A stretch of 32,133 nt of DNA from Pseudoflavonifractor sp. MSJ-30. GTDB taxonomy: Bacteria > Bacillota > Clostridia > Oscillospirales > Oscillospiraceae. Position numbers and translations under genes: made by a program. Below are positions 7,197 to 15,225 of this stretch, piece by piece (the stretch's first letter is position 1; each line of letters begins with the position of its first letter). The stretch covers positions 1 through 32,133 of the forward strand of contig NZ_JAHLPU010000052.1 of NCBI RefSeq assembly GCF_018918045.1. The letters run 5' to 3'. The notes beneath the pieces were generated by a model. That model searched no databases, had not been told where the DNA came from, and saw only the letters and a program-made list of their open reading frames with translations.

Positions 7197-9056
7197 TTAC
7201 TTGGTGTAATACTGCGCCTGAGCATTCCACAGCTGGGCGTATTTGCCGTCCTTCCGGGAAAGCAGCGCCTCATGGGTGCCCTGCTGGACAATGGCGCCCT
7301 GGTGGAACACCAGGATCTCGTCGCAGAACTTGCAGCTGGACAACCGGTGGCTGATGTATATGGCGGTTTTGTCGCCGGAAATCTCATTGAACTTGGCGTA
7401 GATCTCCGCCTCGGCCATGGGATCCAGAGCCGCCGTGGGCTCGTCCAGGATGATAAAGGGGGCGTTTTTGTAAAGCGCCCGGGCAATGGCGATCTTCTGG
7501 GCCTCGCCGCCGGAAACCTCAATGCCGTCCTCGCCGTAGTCCTTGTAGAGCTGGGTATCCAGTCCTTTGGGCAGGCTTTCCAGCCGGGGGCCGAAGCCCG
7601 CGTCCGTCAGGGCTTTTTTCACCCGCTGCGCGTCATAGTCTACAGAGCCCGCCACATTGCTGCCCAGGCTCTGGGAAATCAGCTGGAAGTCCTGGAAGAC
7701 GATGGAGAAAATGCCCATATAGTCGTCATACCGGTATTTCCGAATGTCGATGCCGTTTAGAAGAATTTCCCCCTCCTGAGGGTCGTACAGGCGGCACAAG
7801 AGCTTAATAAAGGTGGTCTTGCCGCTGCCGTTTTCCCCAACGATGGCCAGACGCTTGCCGATTTGGAACTTCATGGAAACGTTTCGCAGCGCCCAGGTTT
7901 CGCTGCCGGGATATTTGAACGAAACATTTCTGAATTCCACCTGGTAGTTCCGGTCTGCCCGCTTTTCCGTGGTCAGGCTGCCCTGATACATGGCGTTGGG
8001 CATATCCAGATAGCGGAAAGTGGTTGCCAGGTGCTCCGTGTTGGCCTTCATATCGCCGTAGGCTTCCAGCATGGCATAGACGGAACCGGCCAGCGCCGTG
8101 GCGGCTCCCACATACTGGGTCACACTGCCCACGTCAAAGGCACCAGCCCAGGCTTTCAGGCAGGTGAAAACATAGATAAAGCCGGTGGTCACGGCGGAAA
8201 TGCTGACGGCCAGGGCGGAGCAGAGGCCCATAGGCCCCCGGGCGGCTCTGCCAAAGGATCCGTCCGCTGAGAAGACGGCATTATTGTCGCTGTAGGCTCG
8301 GCTGATCAGAGGCTGCTGATTGTAGATCCGAATATCCAGACGGTTATTTTTGGCAAATGGAAATGTACACATATAAGTAAAGACGCGGTTGCCGAAAGTG
8401 GCGTCCCTGGTTAGCCGATTGGTATAGTCGGCTACCTTTCCGTAGAGAAATCCGGCCAGCATACTGACGCCGATCAGTACCGCCGCAAAGAGAAAAATGA
8501 GCAGCGGGCTATTGAGGATCCGAAGATTCCCGGCGCTTTCCGGTACCGGTATGGCAAAGAGATTGACCGTCAGGGCGACGCCGCCGAGAATACCGATGAC
8601 GCCCTTTACCATTTCTTTGTAAACAATGGCGGCATACATCAGGCCAAGGCCGCTCCAGTTTTCATTCTGGGCGATCTGCGCCCGGAGGTCCCGGGTCTCC
8701 TGCCTGTCCGCGTCAGCAAAGTCCATGGACATGGCCTTTTTGCAGAAGAGTATTTCCTTTCTTCCCCAGATATCGTCCAGCAGCGTTTCCTCACGCTCCT
8801 TGAAAAAGGCGCTGAGGATAGCGAGGATACCGGTCGTCAGAGCGGTAAGAATCACCCATTTCCAGAGTACCTCCGGCCGCCGCTGGGTTGCAAGCTCCGA
8901 GAGGACTTTTGCCGAAAAGAATACGGTCACATAGGGCAGCAGGGCCGCCAGTGTGTTATTGATGGTAACAATGGGGAAAAACTTCGGCGATACCCCGTGC
9001 AGCATTTTGATTGCCCGCAGTTCCATGGAAAAATGTTCCCGCATGGTATGCTTCAT
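7197..9056 (-). CDS. ABC exporter half-transporter (membrane domain plus ATPase), second of a pair
   Basis: The 619-residue protein is a type IV ABC exporter: about six membrane helices in residues 25-320, then a nucleotide-binding domain with Walker A VGENGSGKTTF, signature VSGGEAQKIAIARAL, Walker B FIILDEPTAALDP with catalytic Glu, and switch His in ISHRLSS. The signature differs slightly from LSGGQ (VSGGE), while the partner has FSGGQ, so the two may form a heterodimer with unequal ATP sites. Its start overlaps the partner's stop (TGATG). Such pairs export drugs, lipids or peptides. No precursor peptide gene is nearby, so substrate remains open. Confidence 0.93.
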   Translation of the reverse strand: MKHTMREHFSMELRAIKMLHGVSPKFFPIVTINNTLAALLPYVTVFFSAKVLSELATQRRPEVLWKWVILTALTTGILAILSAFFKEREETLLDDIWGRKEILFCKKAMSMDFADADRQETRDLRAQIAQNENWSGLGLMYAAIVYKEMVKGVIGILGGVALTVNLFAIPVPESAGNLRILNSPLLIFLFAAVLIGVSMLAGFLYGKVADYTNRLTRDATFGNRVFTYMCTFPFAKNNRLDIRIYNQQPLISRAYSDNNAVFSADGSFGRAARGPMGLCSALAVSISAVTTGFIYVFTCLKAWAGAFDVGSVTQYVGAATALAGSVYAMLEAYGDMKANTEHLATTFRYLDMPNAMYQGSLTTEKRADRNYQVEFRNVSFKYPGSETWALRNVSMKFQIGKRLAIVGENGSGKTTFIKLLCRLYDPQEGEILLNGIDIRKYRYDDYMGIFSIVFQDFQLISQSLGSNVAGSVDYDAQRVKKALTDAGFGPRLESLPKGLDTQLYKDYGEDGIEVSGGEAQKIAIARALYKNAPFIILDEPTAALDPMAEAEIYAKFNEISGDKTAIYISHRLSSCKFCDEILVFHQGAIVQQGTHEALLSRKDGKYAQLWNAQAQYYTK

Positions 9057-10867
9057 CAGAAATCACTCCCTTCCTGATAGTAGCGGCTCTGGACTTCAAA
9101 CAGCGCCGCGTAGCCGCCGCCTTTGCGCAGCAGCGCCTCATGGGTGCCCTCCTCGGCAATCCTGCCGTGGTCAAGGAACAGAATGCGGTCGCAGAACCGG
9201 GTGGAGGCCAGCCGATGGGAAATGAACACGGAGGTCTTCCCCGCCGTCATGGCGCTGTACTTCCGGTAGATGTCGTTTTCGGCGATGGGGTCCAGAGCGG
9301 CGGTGGGTTCGTCCAGCAGGAGAATGGGGCCGTCCTTATAGAGTGCCCGGGCCAGCATGAGCCGCTGGGTCTGGCCGCCGGAGAAAAGCACGCCGTCCAG
9401 AAAAATTTCGTGGCCTACATGGGTATGGATGCCATTGGGCAAAGCCCGGATGGTCGTGGTCAGTCCGGCCTTTTCCAGACAATCCCAGATTTTTTTCTCG
9501 TCGATCCCGTCCACGGATTGGGCCACGTTGTCGGCAACCGTGGTGCTCAGCAGGGCGTACTCCTGGAAAACGGCGCTGAAGAGGGCATAGTATTTCTTTC
9601 GGTCAAAGGTCCGGATGTCCGTACCGTTCAGAAGCACAGTTCCTTCCGTAGGATCCAGCAGTCCGCACAGCAGCTTGACCAGAGTGGTCTTTCCGGCACC
9701 GTTCAGGCCAACAATGGCGAGCTTTTCGCCGGGCCGGATGGTCAGGGACAGGTCATGAATGGTGTCCGCCTCCGCCTCGGGATAGCGGTAGGACACATGG
9801 TCCAGCCGCAGCTCGTACCGGTTCGTTTTGGGAACGGGATCGCCGTCCTCGCCCCGGAAGGGTTCCGGGAATTCCAGAAATTCCCGCACCTGACAGATAT
9901 CCAGACTTTGCCTGTTCAGGGTGCTGAGGTTTCCGAGAATGCCGAGAACCCATGCGGTAAAGGTGGTGGCGGCGGTGAAATAGAGAACGAACTGGGATAC
10001 CGTCAGCCCGTCTGTCAGAGCCAGCCGAATCAGATACCAATAGGCAATGCCGTTCCGGGCCACGGTCAGCACAGCGCCGACCAGGTCCACCAGCAGCCGT
10101 TTTTTTTCTATTCTCAGAAAAAAGGCAAGACACGCGTCATGGACGCTGTCAAGCAGGTCGAACATCCAGTTTTGCAGTCCAAAAATGCGGATGTCCTTAG
10201 CGAACGTAATAGATTCGGCCTTGTCGCGAAGGTATCGCTTCTTGTGATAGTAAGTGTTGCCGTCATCCCGGTGGGCGTATATCCAGTTGTCCTTGTACCG
10301 GGAGGCGGCAAATTCGCCAAGACAGGTGGCGGCCATCAGTGCCAGCAGCCAGGGATTCAGGCCGGAAAGAATGGTAAGGTAGACCAGCAGCCCACCCACA
10401 TTGGTGAGCAGGGTGGACAGGGTGCGGAAAATCTCTTCTGTAGCGGACACGTTGCTCTCCGTGGCATCCAGTGCCTTGTTCCCCAGCCGCTGAAACGCCG
10501 GGTCCATGGTGTTTGGATAGGCGGTTTCGTTGAATTTTCGGCCTATGAGCATAATTATGGCGCTTCGGATTTCCACAACGCAGAACGTGGCGTATTTTCC
10601 GCAATAGGCTTTTCCACCCTGTGTCAGCAGCAAAGCCGCTGTGAAAAGAAGAATGGCGCCGATCAATGTGGGCAGGGCTGCGTGCCGCTCCACCAGCCCC
10701 AGAACCTTTGGAGCGATGTAAAGTCCGGCCAGATTGTTCAGAATTTCGGCCAGGGCAACCAGAGCGTAGAGAATCAGCCCCCGCCGCCGGGTGTGCCAGC
10801 CGATGGAAAGCGCCCAGACTGTGTTTTGCAGCGTATTATAGGGCTGCTTTTGCTTGTTTTCTTTCAT
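9056..10867 (-). CDS. ABC exporter half-transporter (membrane domain plus ATPase), first of a pair
   Basis: This 603-residue protein has the same plan as its neighbour: a membrane domain (about 20-320) and an ATPase domain with Walker A VGLNGAGKTTLVK, signature FSGGQTQRLMLARAL, Walker B LLLDEPTAALDP and ISHRLAS. I chose ATG 10867, preceded by AAAGAGGTG at suitable spacing; the open frame to 10993 runs through an operator-like region and is not convincing. The gene is the first of the exporter operon and overlaps the second by one base. Both ATP sites keep the catalytic Glu, unlike BmrCD-type heterodimers with one degenerate site. The neighbouring GHKL/LytTR system may control it. Confidence 0.92.
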   Translation of the reverse strand: MKENKQKQPYNTLQNTVWALSIGWHTRRRGLILYALVALAEILNNLAGLYIAPKVLGLVERHAALPTLIGAILLFTAALLLTQGGKAYCGKYATFCVVEIRSAIIMLIGRKFNETAYPNTMDPAFQRLGNKALDATESNVSATEEIFRTLSTLLTNVGGLLVYLTILSGLNPWLLALMAATCLGEFAASRYKDNWIYAHRDDGNTYYHKKRYLRDKAESITFAKDIRIFGLQNWMFDLLDSVHDACLAFFLRIEKKRLLVDLVGAVLTVARNGIAYWYLIRLALTDGLTVSQFVLYFTAATTFTAWVLGILGNLSTLNRQSLDICQVREFLEFPEPFRGEDGDPVPKTNRYELRLDHVSYRYPEAEADTIHDLSLTIRPGEKLAIVGLNGAGKTTLVKLLCGLLDPTEGTVLLNGTDIRTFDRKKYYALFSAVFQEYALLSTTVADNVAQSVDGIDEKKIWDCLEKAGLTTTIRALPNGIHTHVGHEIFLDGVLFSGGQTQRLMLARALYKDGPILLLDEPTAALDPIAENDIYRKYSAMTAGKTSVFISHRLASTRFCDRILFLDHGRIAEEGTHEALLRKGGGYAALFEVQSRYYQEGSDF

Positions 10868-10897
10868 AGGGAAACACCTCTTTTGTGACACAATCCT

Positions 10898-10956
10898 ATC
10901 ATAGAAACACATCCCCGGAGCATTCCGGGGATGAACGGTAGTTTTCGGGGGATGAA
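10898..10956 (-). promoter_or_regulatory. Candidate LytTR operator and promoter of the ABC exporter pair
   Basis: TTCCGGGGATGAA (10923-10935) and TTCGGGGGATGAA (10944-10956) match at 12 of 13 positions and are exactly 21 bp apart. LytTR-type regulators such as AgrA bind paired direct repeats at this spacing. The nearer copy is also half of a perfect palindrome, CATCCCCGGA-gcat-TCCGGGGATG (10910-10933). On the minus strand a TATGAT -10 lies at 10898-10903, and the expected -35 position falls inside the nearer repeat, as in activator-dependent promoters. The LytTR gene is encoded 0.9 kb away. Binding is inferred. Confidence 0.5.
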
Positions 10957-11003
10957 TTGCAATGCAGGCGGCTTTCAAACGGCAAGAGGCCATAAAAAGT
11001 CGC

Positions 11004-11138
11004 TGTCATTCCGAACCAGCGCGCACGCTGGTGTGGGAACCCCCGGATATTCAAACAGTTTGGCAGAAGATTCAGGCTTTTTACGTCTGACGGGGGGATT
11101 GCCACACCAGTGACATCGGTCACTGGTTCGCAATGACA
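11004..11138. repeat. Intergenic inverted-repeat element, copy B
   Basis: The arms TGTCATTCCGAACCAG (11004-11019) and CTGGTTCGCAATGACA (11123-11138) pair with one mismatch. The inner parts and both side hairpins (CCAGC...GCTGG and CCAGTGAC...GTCACTGG) follow the plan of copy A. The GGGGCTGTCTCA termini of copy A are missing, so this is the core alone. It lies between the exporter operon's operator and the end of the GHKL kinase gene and could work as a transcription stop or RNA stabiliser. Confidence 0.75.
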
Positions 11139-11146
11139 TCCGTTCT

Positions 11147-11809
11147 TTACACCTGCGGCAGCCGGATCTCGGTGGTGAAGGCTCCGTCCTCGCTGTTGCG
11201 GCTGATGTAGCCCTCCAGACGTTCCACAATGGCGTCGATGCGCACCAGGCCGAAGCCGTGGCCCTCGCCCTTGGTGGTGCGGAAGCGGCCCCCCAGCTTT
11301 GGCAGCTTCTTTCCGGCGGTGAAATTCGTAAAGGAGATATAGAGCTGGGTGTTCTTCATGTCCATGTATACCCGGATGAGCCTTTTGTCCTCCGGCAGGG
11401 GCAGGCTGGCCTCAATGGCGTTGTCAAAGAGGTTCCCGAGGATGCAGCACAGGTCAATTTCCGAGGACTTGAGCTTCACGGGGATATGGGCGTCGGCAAT
11501 GACCCGGATGCCCTTGGACTTGGCAAGGGAGATCTTGGAATTCAGAATGGCGTCCGTCATGGCGTTGCCGGTTTTGATAACGGTGTCCACGGTGGTCAAA
11601 TCCTGATCAAGAAGGTCCAGGTAGTTCCGGATGGCTTCCCAGTCGCCCTTGGCGGCGTAGGCCTTCATAACCTGGATGTGGTTCCGGTAGTCATGCCGCC
11701 AGCCCCGAATTTGCTTATACATATTGTCCACTTCCCGGTAGTGGGTCTCGATCAGCTCCTGCTGGTAGGCCTGCAGCTGCCGGTCCACACGTTTGGAAAA
11801 GAATCCCAT
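11147..11809 (-). CDS. GHKL-domain sensor kinase without membrane part (AgrC-like catalytic core)
   Basis: The 220-residue protein holds only the kinase core: a dimerisation helix with the AgrC-type motif GWRHDYRNHIQVMKAY (phospho-acceptor His 39) and a GHKL ATPase domain with N-box LGNLFDNAIEA and a GEGHGFGLVRI glycine box. No hydrophobic segment is present, so it lacks the five to seven helices that AgrC-class kinases use to sense peptides. It may sense a cytoplasmic signal or a membrane partner such as the exporter. Its ATG is 6 bp after the regulator's stop, with the Shine-Dalgarno overlapping that stop. Such short GHKL proteins occur in clostridia, so truncation need not be assumed. Confidence 0.88.
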   Translation of the reverse strand: MGFFSKRVDRQLQAYQQELIETHYREVDNMYKQIRGWRHDYRNHIQVMKAYAAKGDWEAIRNYLDLLDQDLTTVDTVIKTGNAMTDAILNSKISLAKSKGIRVIADAHIPVKLKSSEIDLCCILGNLFDNAIEASLPLPEDKRLIRVYMDMKNTQLYISFTNFTAGKKLPKLGGRFRTTKGEGHGFGLVRIDAIVERLEGYISRNSEDGAFTTEIRLPQV

Positions 11810-11815
11810 TTTTGC

Positions 11816-12514
11816 TTACCTCATTGCAATGATTGCCCGGTTGACCGCCTCATAGGCTCCCCGGGGCAGGGGGACGGAGCCGCCGCCTGTGAGCATGATC
11901 GACCCTTTGGTCACCCGGCTGATCTGGGTCAGATTCACGATGGCAGAGCGGCCGACCCGGAAGAACCGCTCATCCAGCTCCTTTTCCAGCTGGCCCAGAG
12001 TCATTTTCACGGTGTAGTCCTGGAGGGCGTGAATGGTGACATAGTTGCCGCTGACCTCTGCCCAGCGGATGCGGTGGACAGGCAAGCGGACCATCTCCCC
12101 GGAAAGCTCCAGGTGCAGCACCTTTTCGTTCTTTTGCAGCTTTTCAGCGGCCCGATTCAGCACGGAGAAGAGCTTGTTTTCATCCAGGGGCTTCATAAGA
12201 TAGTGCAGCGCCGCCACCTCGTAGCCCTCGGCAATGTAGTCAGAGTAGCCGGTGATGAAAATGATCTGAACGGTGTCGTTGTCCCGGCGCAGCTTTTTGG
12301 CCATGGTTACCCCGTCCATGCCGCCCATTTCAATGTCCAGCAGCAGAATGTCAAAGTCGCTCTCCTCGGCGTACTGAAATAGAAAGCTCTCGGCGGAGGA
12401 AAACAGCTCAATGCGGGCGGTGTCCCCACGCTCGGAGGCCCACCGCCGCGCCAGAGAACTGACATAGTCCCGGTCCGCCTGGGAATCATCGCAAACGGCA
12501 ATCTTGTAGTCCAT
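11816..12514 (-). CDS. LytTR-family response regulator
   Basis: The 232-residue regulator has a receiver domain (1-125; acidic pair Asp 9-10, phospho-acceptor Asp 60 in ILLLDIEMGGMDG, Lys in LMKPLDE) and a LytTR DNA-binding domain (about 135-230) with FFRVGRSAIVNLTQISRV. This is the AgrA/VirR class, which binds direct repeats with a 21-bp centre spacing. The ATG at 12514 follows an AAAGGAG site at 9 bases. It is transcribed together with the GHKL kinase and precedes it. A matching tandem repeat occurs upstream of the nearby ABC exporter operon. Confidence 0.94.
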   Translation of the reverse strand: MDYKIAVCDDSQADRDYVSSLARRWASERGDTARIELFSSAESFLFQYAEESDFDILLLDIEMGGMDGVTMAKKLRRDNDTVQIIFITGYSDYIAEGYEVAALHYLMKPLDENKLFSVLNRAAEKLQKNEKVLHLELSGEMVRLPVHRIRWAEVSGNYVTIHALQDYTVKMTLGQLEKELDERFFRVGRSAIVNLTQISRVTKGSIMLTGGGSVPLPRGAYEAVNRAIIAMR

Positions 12515-12544
12515 TGCAGAGGCTCCTTTCCGGAAAAAATGTGA

Positions 12545-12700
12545 TCAAGCGAATTCGCAGGGGCGACGCCAGAGCGGGCAGAAAAGACGGACACGCCCGT
12601 CCCGTCGGCGCCCCGGGCCGATGAAGGCATCGGCCCCCATGGAGATACAGCAAACACCCTCATCGTAGGGGGCGATGCCCACATCGCCCCGCGGGCATGC
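12545..12700. repeat. GC-rich palindromic intergenic repeat region
   Basis: This stretch without a gene has a 10-bp palindrome GCGAATTCGC (12549-12558), then a hairpin GGGCCGATG/CATCGGCCC (12615-12623 and 12628-12636) and another GGGGCGATG/CATCGCCCC (12669-12677 and 12682-12690). The last two are variants of one unit. The pattern of stacked short palindromes around GGGCGATG is that of dispersed intergenic repeats in clostridial genomes. It separates the SGNH-protein operon end from the LytTR gene and may stop transcripts coming from the former. No coding frame in it is convincing. Confidence 0.5.
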
Positions 12701-12725
12701 CGAAGACAACGCTCTGGAAATACTG

Positions 12726-13787
12726 TCAATGGGGGACCTGCGGATAGCGTTCCAGAAGCTCTGTAACCTGTGCGTCAGTCTTGACAATCAGCGCTTCCGT
12801 TTCCGTCGGTGCGGTCACCAGATATTTCCCATTGGCAAAGCAGCCGAGCATCCGGTCGTTGATCTCCGGGGCATAGTGGGTGTAGTCCTTGTAGTTATCC
12901 AGGTCGGTTACAAAGTCCGCATTCTGAAAATCGAAAACCCGGACATTTTTGCATTCCAGAAGTTTTCCTTCGGCATAGGCTTTGAAGGCCAGATAGGTTT
13001 CCGCGTTGCCGGCCTCCCGGGCGTAGTTCCAATACAGAGCGGAATAGGGCGGGAAGAAGAAGGTGTACTCCCCATTTTCAAAATCCAATTGGGAGATATA
13101 TTCGTCGAAACGCGTTTTCATGCGGGTGAGCGTGGCTTCCGGGTCAAAGGAAGTGCCCTGAGGCGGCGGGCTGTAAAGGGAGAGGGTTGCTTCCGCACCG
13201 AAGGTCCAGTCGTCCCGCCAGTCCTCCAGCGCGTCAATGCTCATGGCCCGGGTGAATTTTTCCGGCAGGGAAATGCCGAGTTTCTTCGCGGCGGACAGCC
13301 CTAAGTCAATGGGGATGAACCGCATCCAGGTCTCATAGCCCAGAAGATAGCGGTAGTCGTTCCGGAGGCTGTCGTCCAGAAGGTAGTCCGGGAACCGGTC
13401 CATATCGTTCCACTTTTCCGGAGCGAACAGGTATTGATCCAGGCAGATATAAAAATGCTTCGCCTTGCCGACCTCGTTGATTTTTTCGGTCAGCTTCTGG
13501 ATCTCGGTCAGACTGATGGCCCCGGTGGTGATTTTCAGGGGCTTTCCTCCAAGTATTTCCCGGAACAGCCCCATATCCGTGTTCTGGATCATTGAAGAGC
13601 CGATGAGCACCGTGTCATAGTCGTAATTTTTGATAAGCCCCGGGGTCACAAGCCGGGAATTCAGCAGATATTGGTTATCCCGCACCCGGTACTGCATATA
13701 GGGGTCTACCAGATAGGCACAGGCGCACATCAGAAGGACGATTGCCAGTATCAGCGCCAGCAGCCGCAGCAGCCATTTTTTTGCCAT
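12726..13787 (-). CDS. Membrane-anchored SGNH-like protein, partner of MBOAT acyltransferase
   Basis: The 353-residue protein has an N-terminal membrane anchor (about 5-27, LLRLLALILAIVLLMCACAY) and an extracytoplasmic domain. It includes TVLIGSSMIQNTD, a GDSL/SGNH-like nucleophile region with Ser in GSS, and KDYTHYAPEINDRM near the C-terminus, which supplies the Asp and His expected of this fold. Such proteins follow MBOAT acyltransferases in cell-surface O-acylation systems (AlgJ/AlgX and DltD types) and finish the transfer of the acyl group. I chose ATG 13787 with TAAGGAG 5 bases before it. It is 10 bp after the MBOAT stop. The target polymer is unknown, and the upstream MBOAT gene is frameshifted. 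Confidence 0.75.
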   Translation of the reverse strand: MAKKWLLRLLALILAIVLLMCACAYLVDPYMQYRVRDNQYLLNSRLVTPGLIKNYDYDTVLIGSSMIQNTDMGLFREILGGKPLKITTGAISLTEIQKLTEKINEVGKAKHFYICLDQYLFAPEKWNDMDRFPDYLLDDSLRNDYRYLLGYETWMRFIPIDLGLSAAKKLGISLPEKFTRAMSIDALEDWRDDWTFGAEATLSLYSPPPQGTSFDPEATLTRMKTRFDEYISQLDFENGEYTFFFPPYSALYWNYAREAGNAETYLAFKAYAEGKLLECKNVRVFDFQNADFVTDLDNYKDYTHYAPEINDRMLGCFANGKYLVTAPTETEALIVKTDAQVTELLERYPQVPH

Positions 13788-13797
13788 AGCTTGCTCC

Positions 13798-15221
13798 TTA
13801 GAAGTTGAAATAGATGAATACGCTCTCCCGGGACAGATGTACCAGGGCAATGCAGAAGAGAATTGCCGTCACAATGCGCGTCTTTCTGCCGCAGGTGAAA
13901 CGCGCAAGCATATGGCAGCTGTTTTCGCACCGGAAGCATACAAAGGCCAGCAGGGCCAGCAGACCCAGAACGTAAACGGTGTTCAGCACCACAGGAATGC
14001 CCACAAAGCCATCCACCGCCAGAGTGCCGACCTGGGTCAGGGCCAGATTGGAAACGTCCGCCATGCCCCGGTAGACCATGGCGGCATTCGCAAAGCTGTC
14101 TGCCCGGAAGAGCACCCACAGGGCATTTACAATGAAAAAGGTGCCGAGCACCCGCAGCCAATGGGGGACCTTGGAAAGAGGCTTGGAGAATACCCGTTCC
14201 AAAGCGTTGAAAAGCCCGTGCAGCGCACCCCAGAGCACGAAGGTCCAGGCGGCGCCATGCCACAGTCCGCTGACCAGAAAGGTGATGAGCAGATTCCGGT
14301 AGGTTTTCAGCTTTCCCTCCCGGCTGCCGCCCAGAGGAAAGTAGATGTAGCTCTGCAAGGCCCTGCCCAGAGTGATGTGCCACCGCCGCCAGAAGACGCC
14401 GATGCTCTCAGACTGGTAGGGGGAGCGGAAGTTAAAGGGAATGTCGATGTTATATAGCTTCCCCAGACCAACAGCCATATCGGAATAGCCGCTGAAATCA
14501 AAATAGACCTGGAAGGTATAGGAAAGAGCCGTGGCCCAGGCGGCGCAGAAGCCCAGGCTGGAAGCGGCAAACCCGGTGTCCGCGAAAAGCGCCAGGGTAT
14601 CGGCAATGACTGCCTTTTTGAACAGGCCGATGGCAAATATGTACGCGCCTTTTGCCGCATTGTCCCAGTTCCAGTACCGCCGTGTTTCGTCTTTGAATTG
14701 GGGGATCATCTCGCTGTAGAGCACGATGGGTCCGCCACCAGCTGGGGGAAAAACAGCACAAAGATGCAGTAGTCGTCAAACCGCTCCAAAACCTCCTCGC
14801 CCTTGCGGATGGAGACCAGAAAAGAGAGCTGCTGGAAGGTGAAAAAGCTGATACCCAGCGGCAGGGCAATGCGTTTCAGAATCAGGGAGGTGTGGAACAG
14901 AGCATTGATGTTCTCCACAAAGAAATCCCGGTATTTGAAGTAGCCCAGAAGCCCCACATTGAACAGGACACCCAGCCAGAAAAACACCGTCCCGGCGGCC
15001 CCCTTGCTCCGGCTCATGCCGTAGGCCAGAATGTAGTTGGCCAGAATTGAGACCACAATGATCACCAGATAGCTGGGGTTAAAGTAGCCGTAAAAATAGA
15101 GAGAGGCCCCAATGAGAAACAGCCGCTGCCAAATGGGGTTTTTCACACGGGACAGCAGATAATAGCCCCCCAGCACCAGAGGCAGAAAAGCGAACAGAAA
15201 GATATAGGACGAAAAAACCAT
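13798..15221 (-). pseudogene. MBOAT O-acyltransferase (AlgI/DltB-like), split by a one-base frameshift
   Basis: Two adjacent frames encode one MBOAT protein. The N-terminal part (14706-15221) ends in LPLGISFFTFQQLSFLV and FFPQLVA, then runs into DPSCSTAR and a stop. The C-terminal part (13798-about 14730) continues with YSEMIPQF, WRRWHITLGRALQSYIYFPLGG and LVSGLWHGAAWTF, which includes the conserved catalytic His of GLWHG. Joined, they give about 475 residues, the normal length. One extra base near 14732 would restore VAGPIVLYSEMIPQF, the family consensus. The enzyme should transfer acyl groups across the membrane to a surface polymer. The start is ATG 15221 (an in-frame TTG lies directly before). 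It may be a real mutation or a sequence error. Confidence 0.85.
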
Positions 15222-15225
15222 CAAA

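Noticed and set aside
10868..11146. Small peptide gene for the ABC exporter
   Set aside because: Short frames here are translations of the intergenic repeat, such as RTSAHAGV, and have no leader or double-Gly site.
14706..14724. Two independent MBOAT-related genes
   Set aside because: The overlapping frames are complementary halves of one protein and the downstream start lies mid-motif, so a frameshift is the simpler account.
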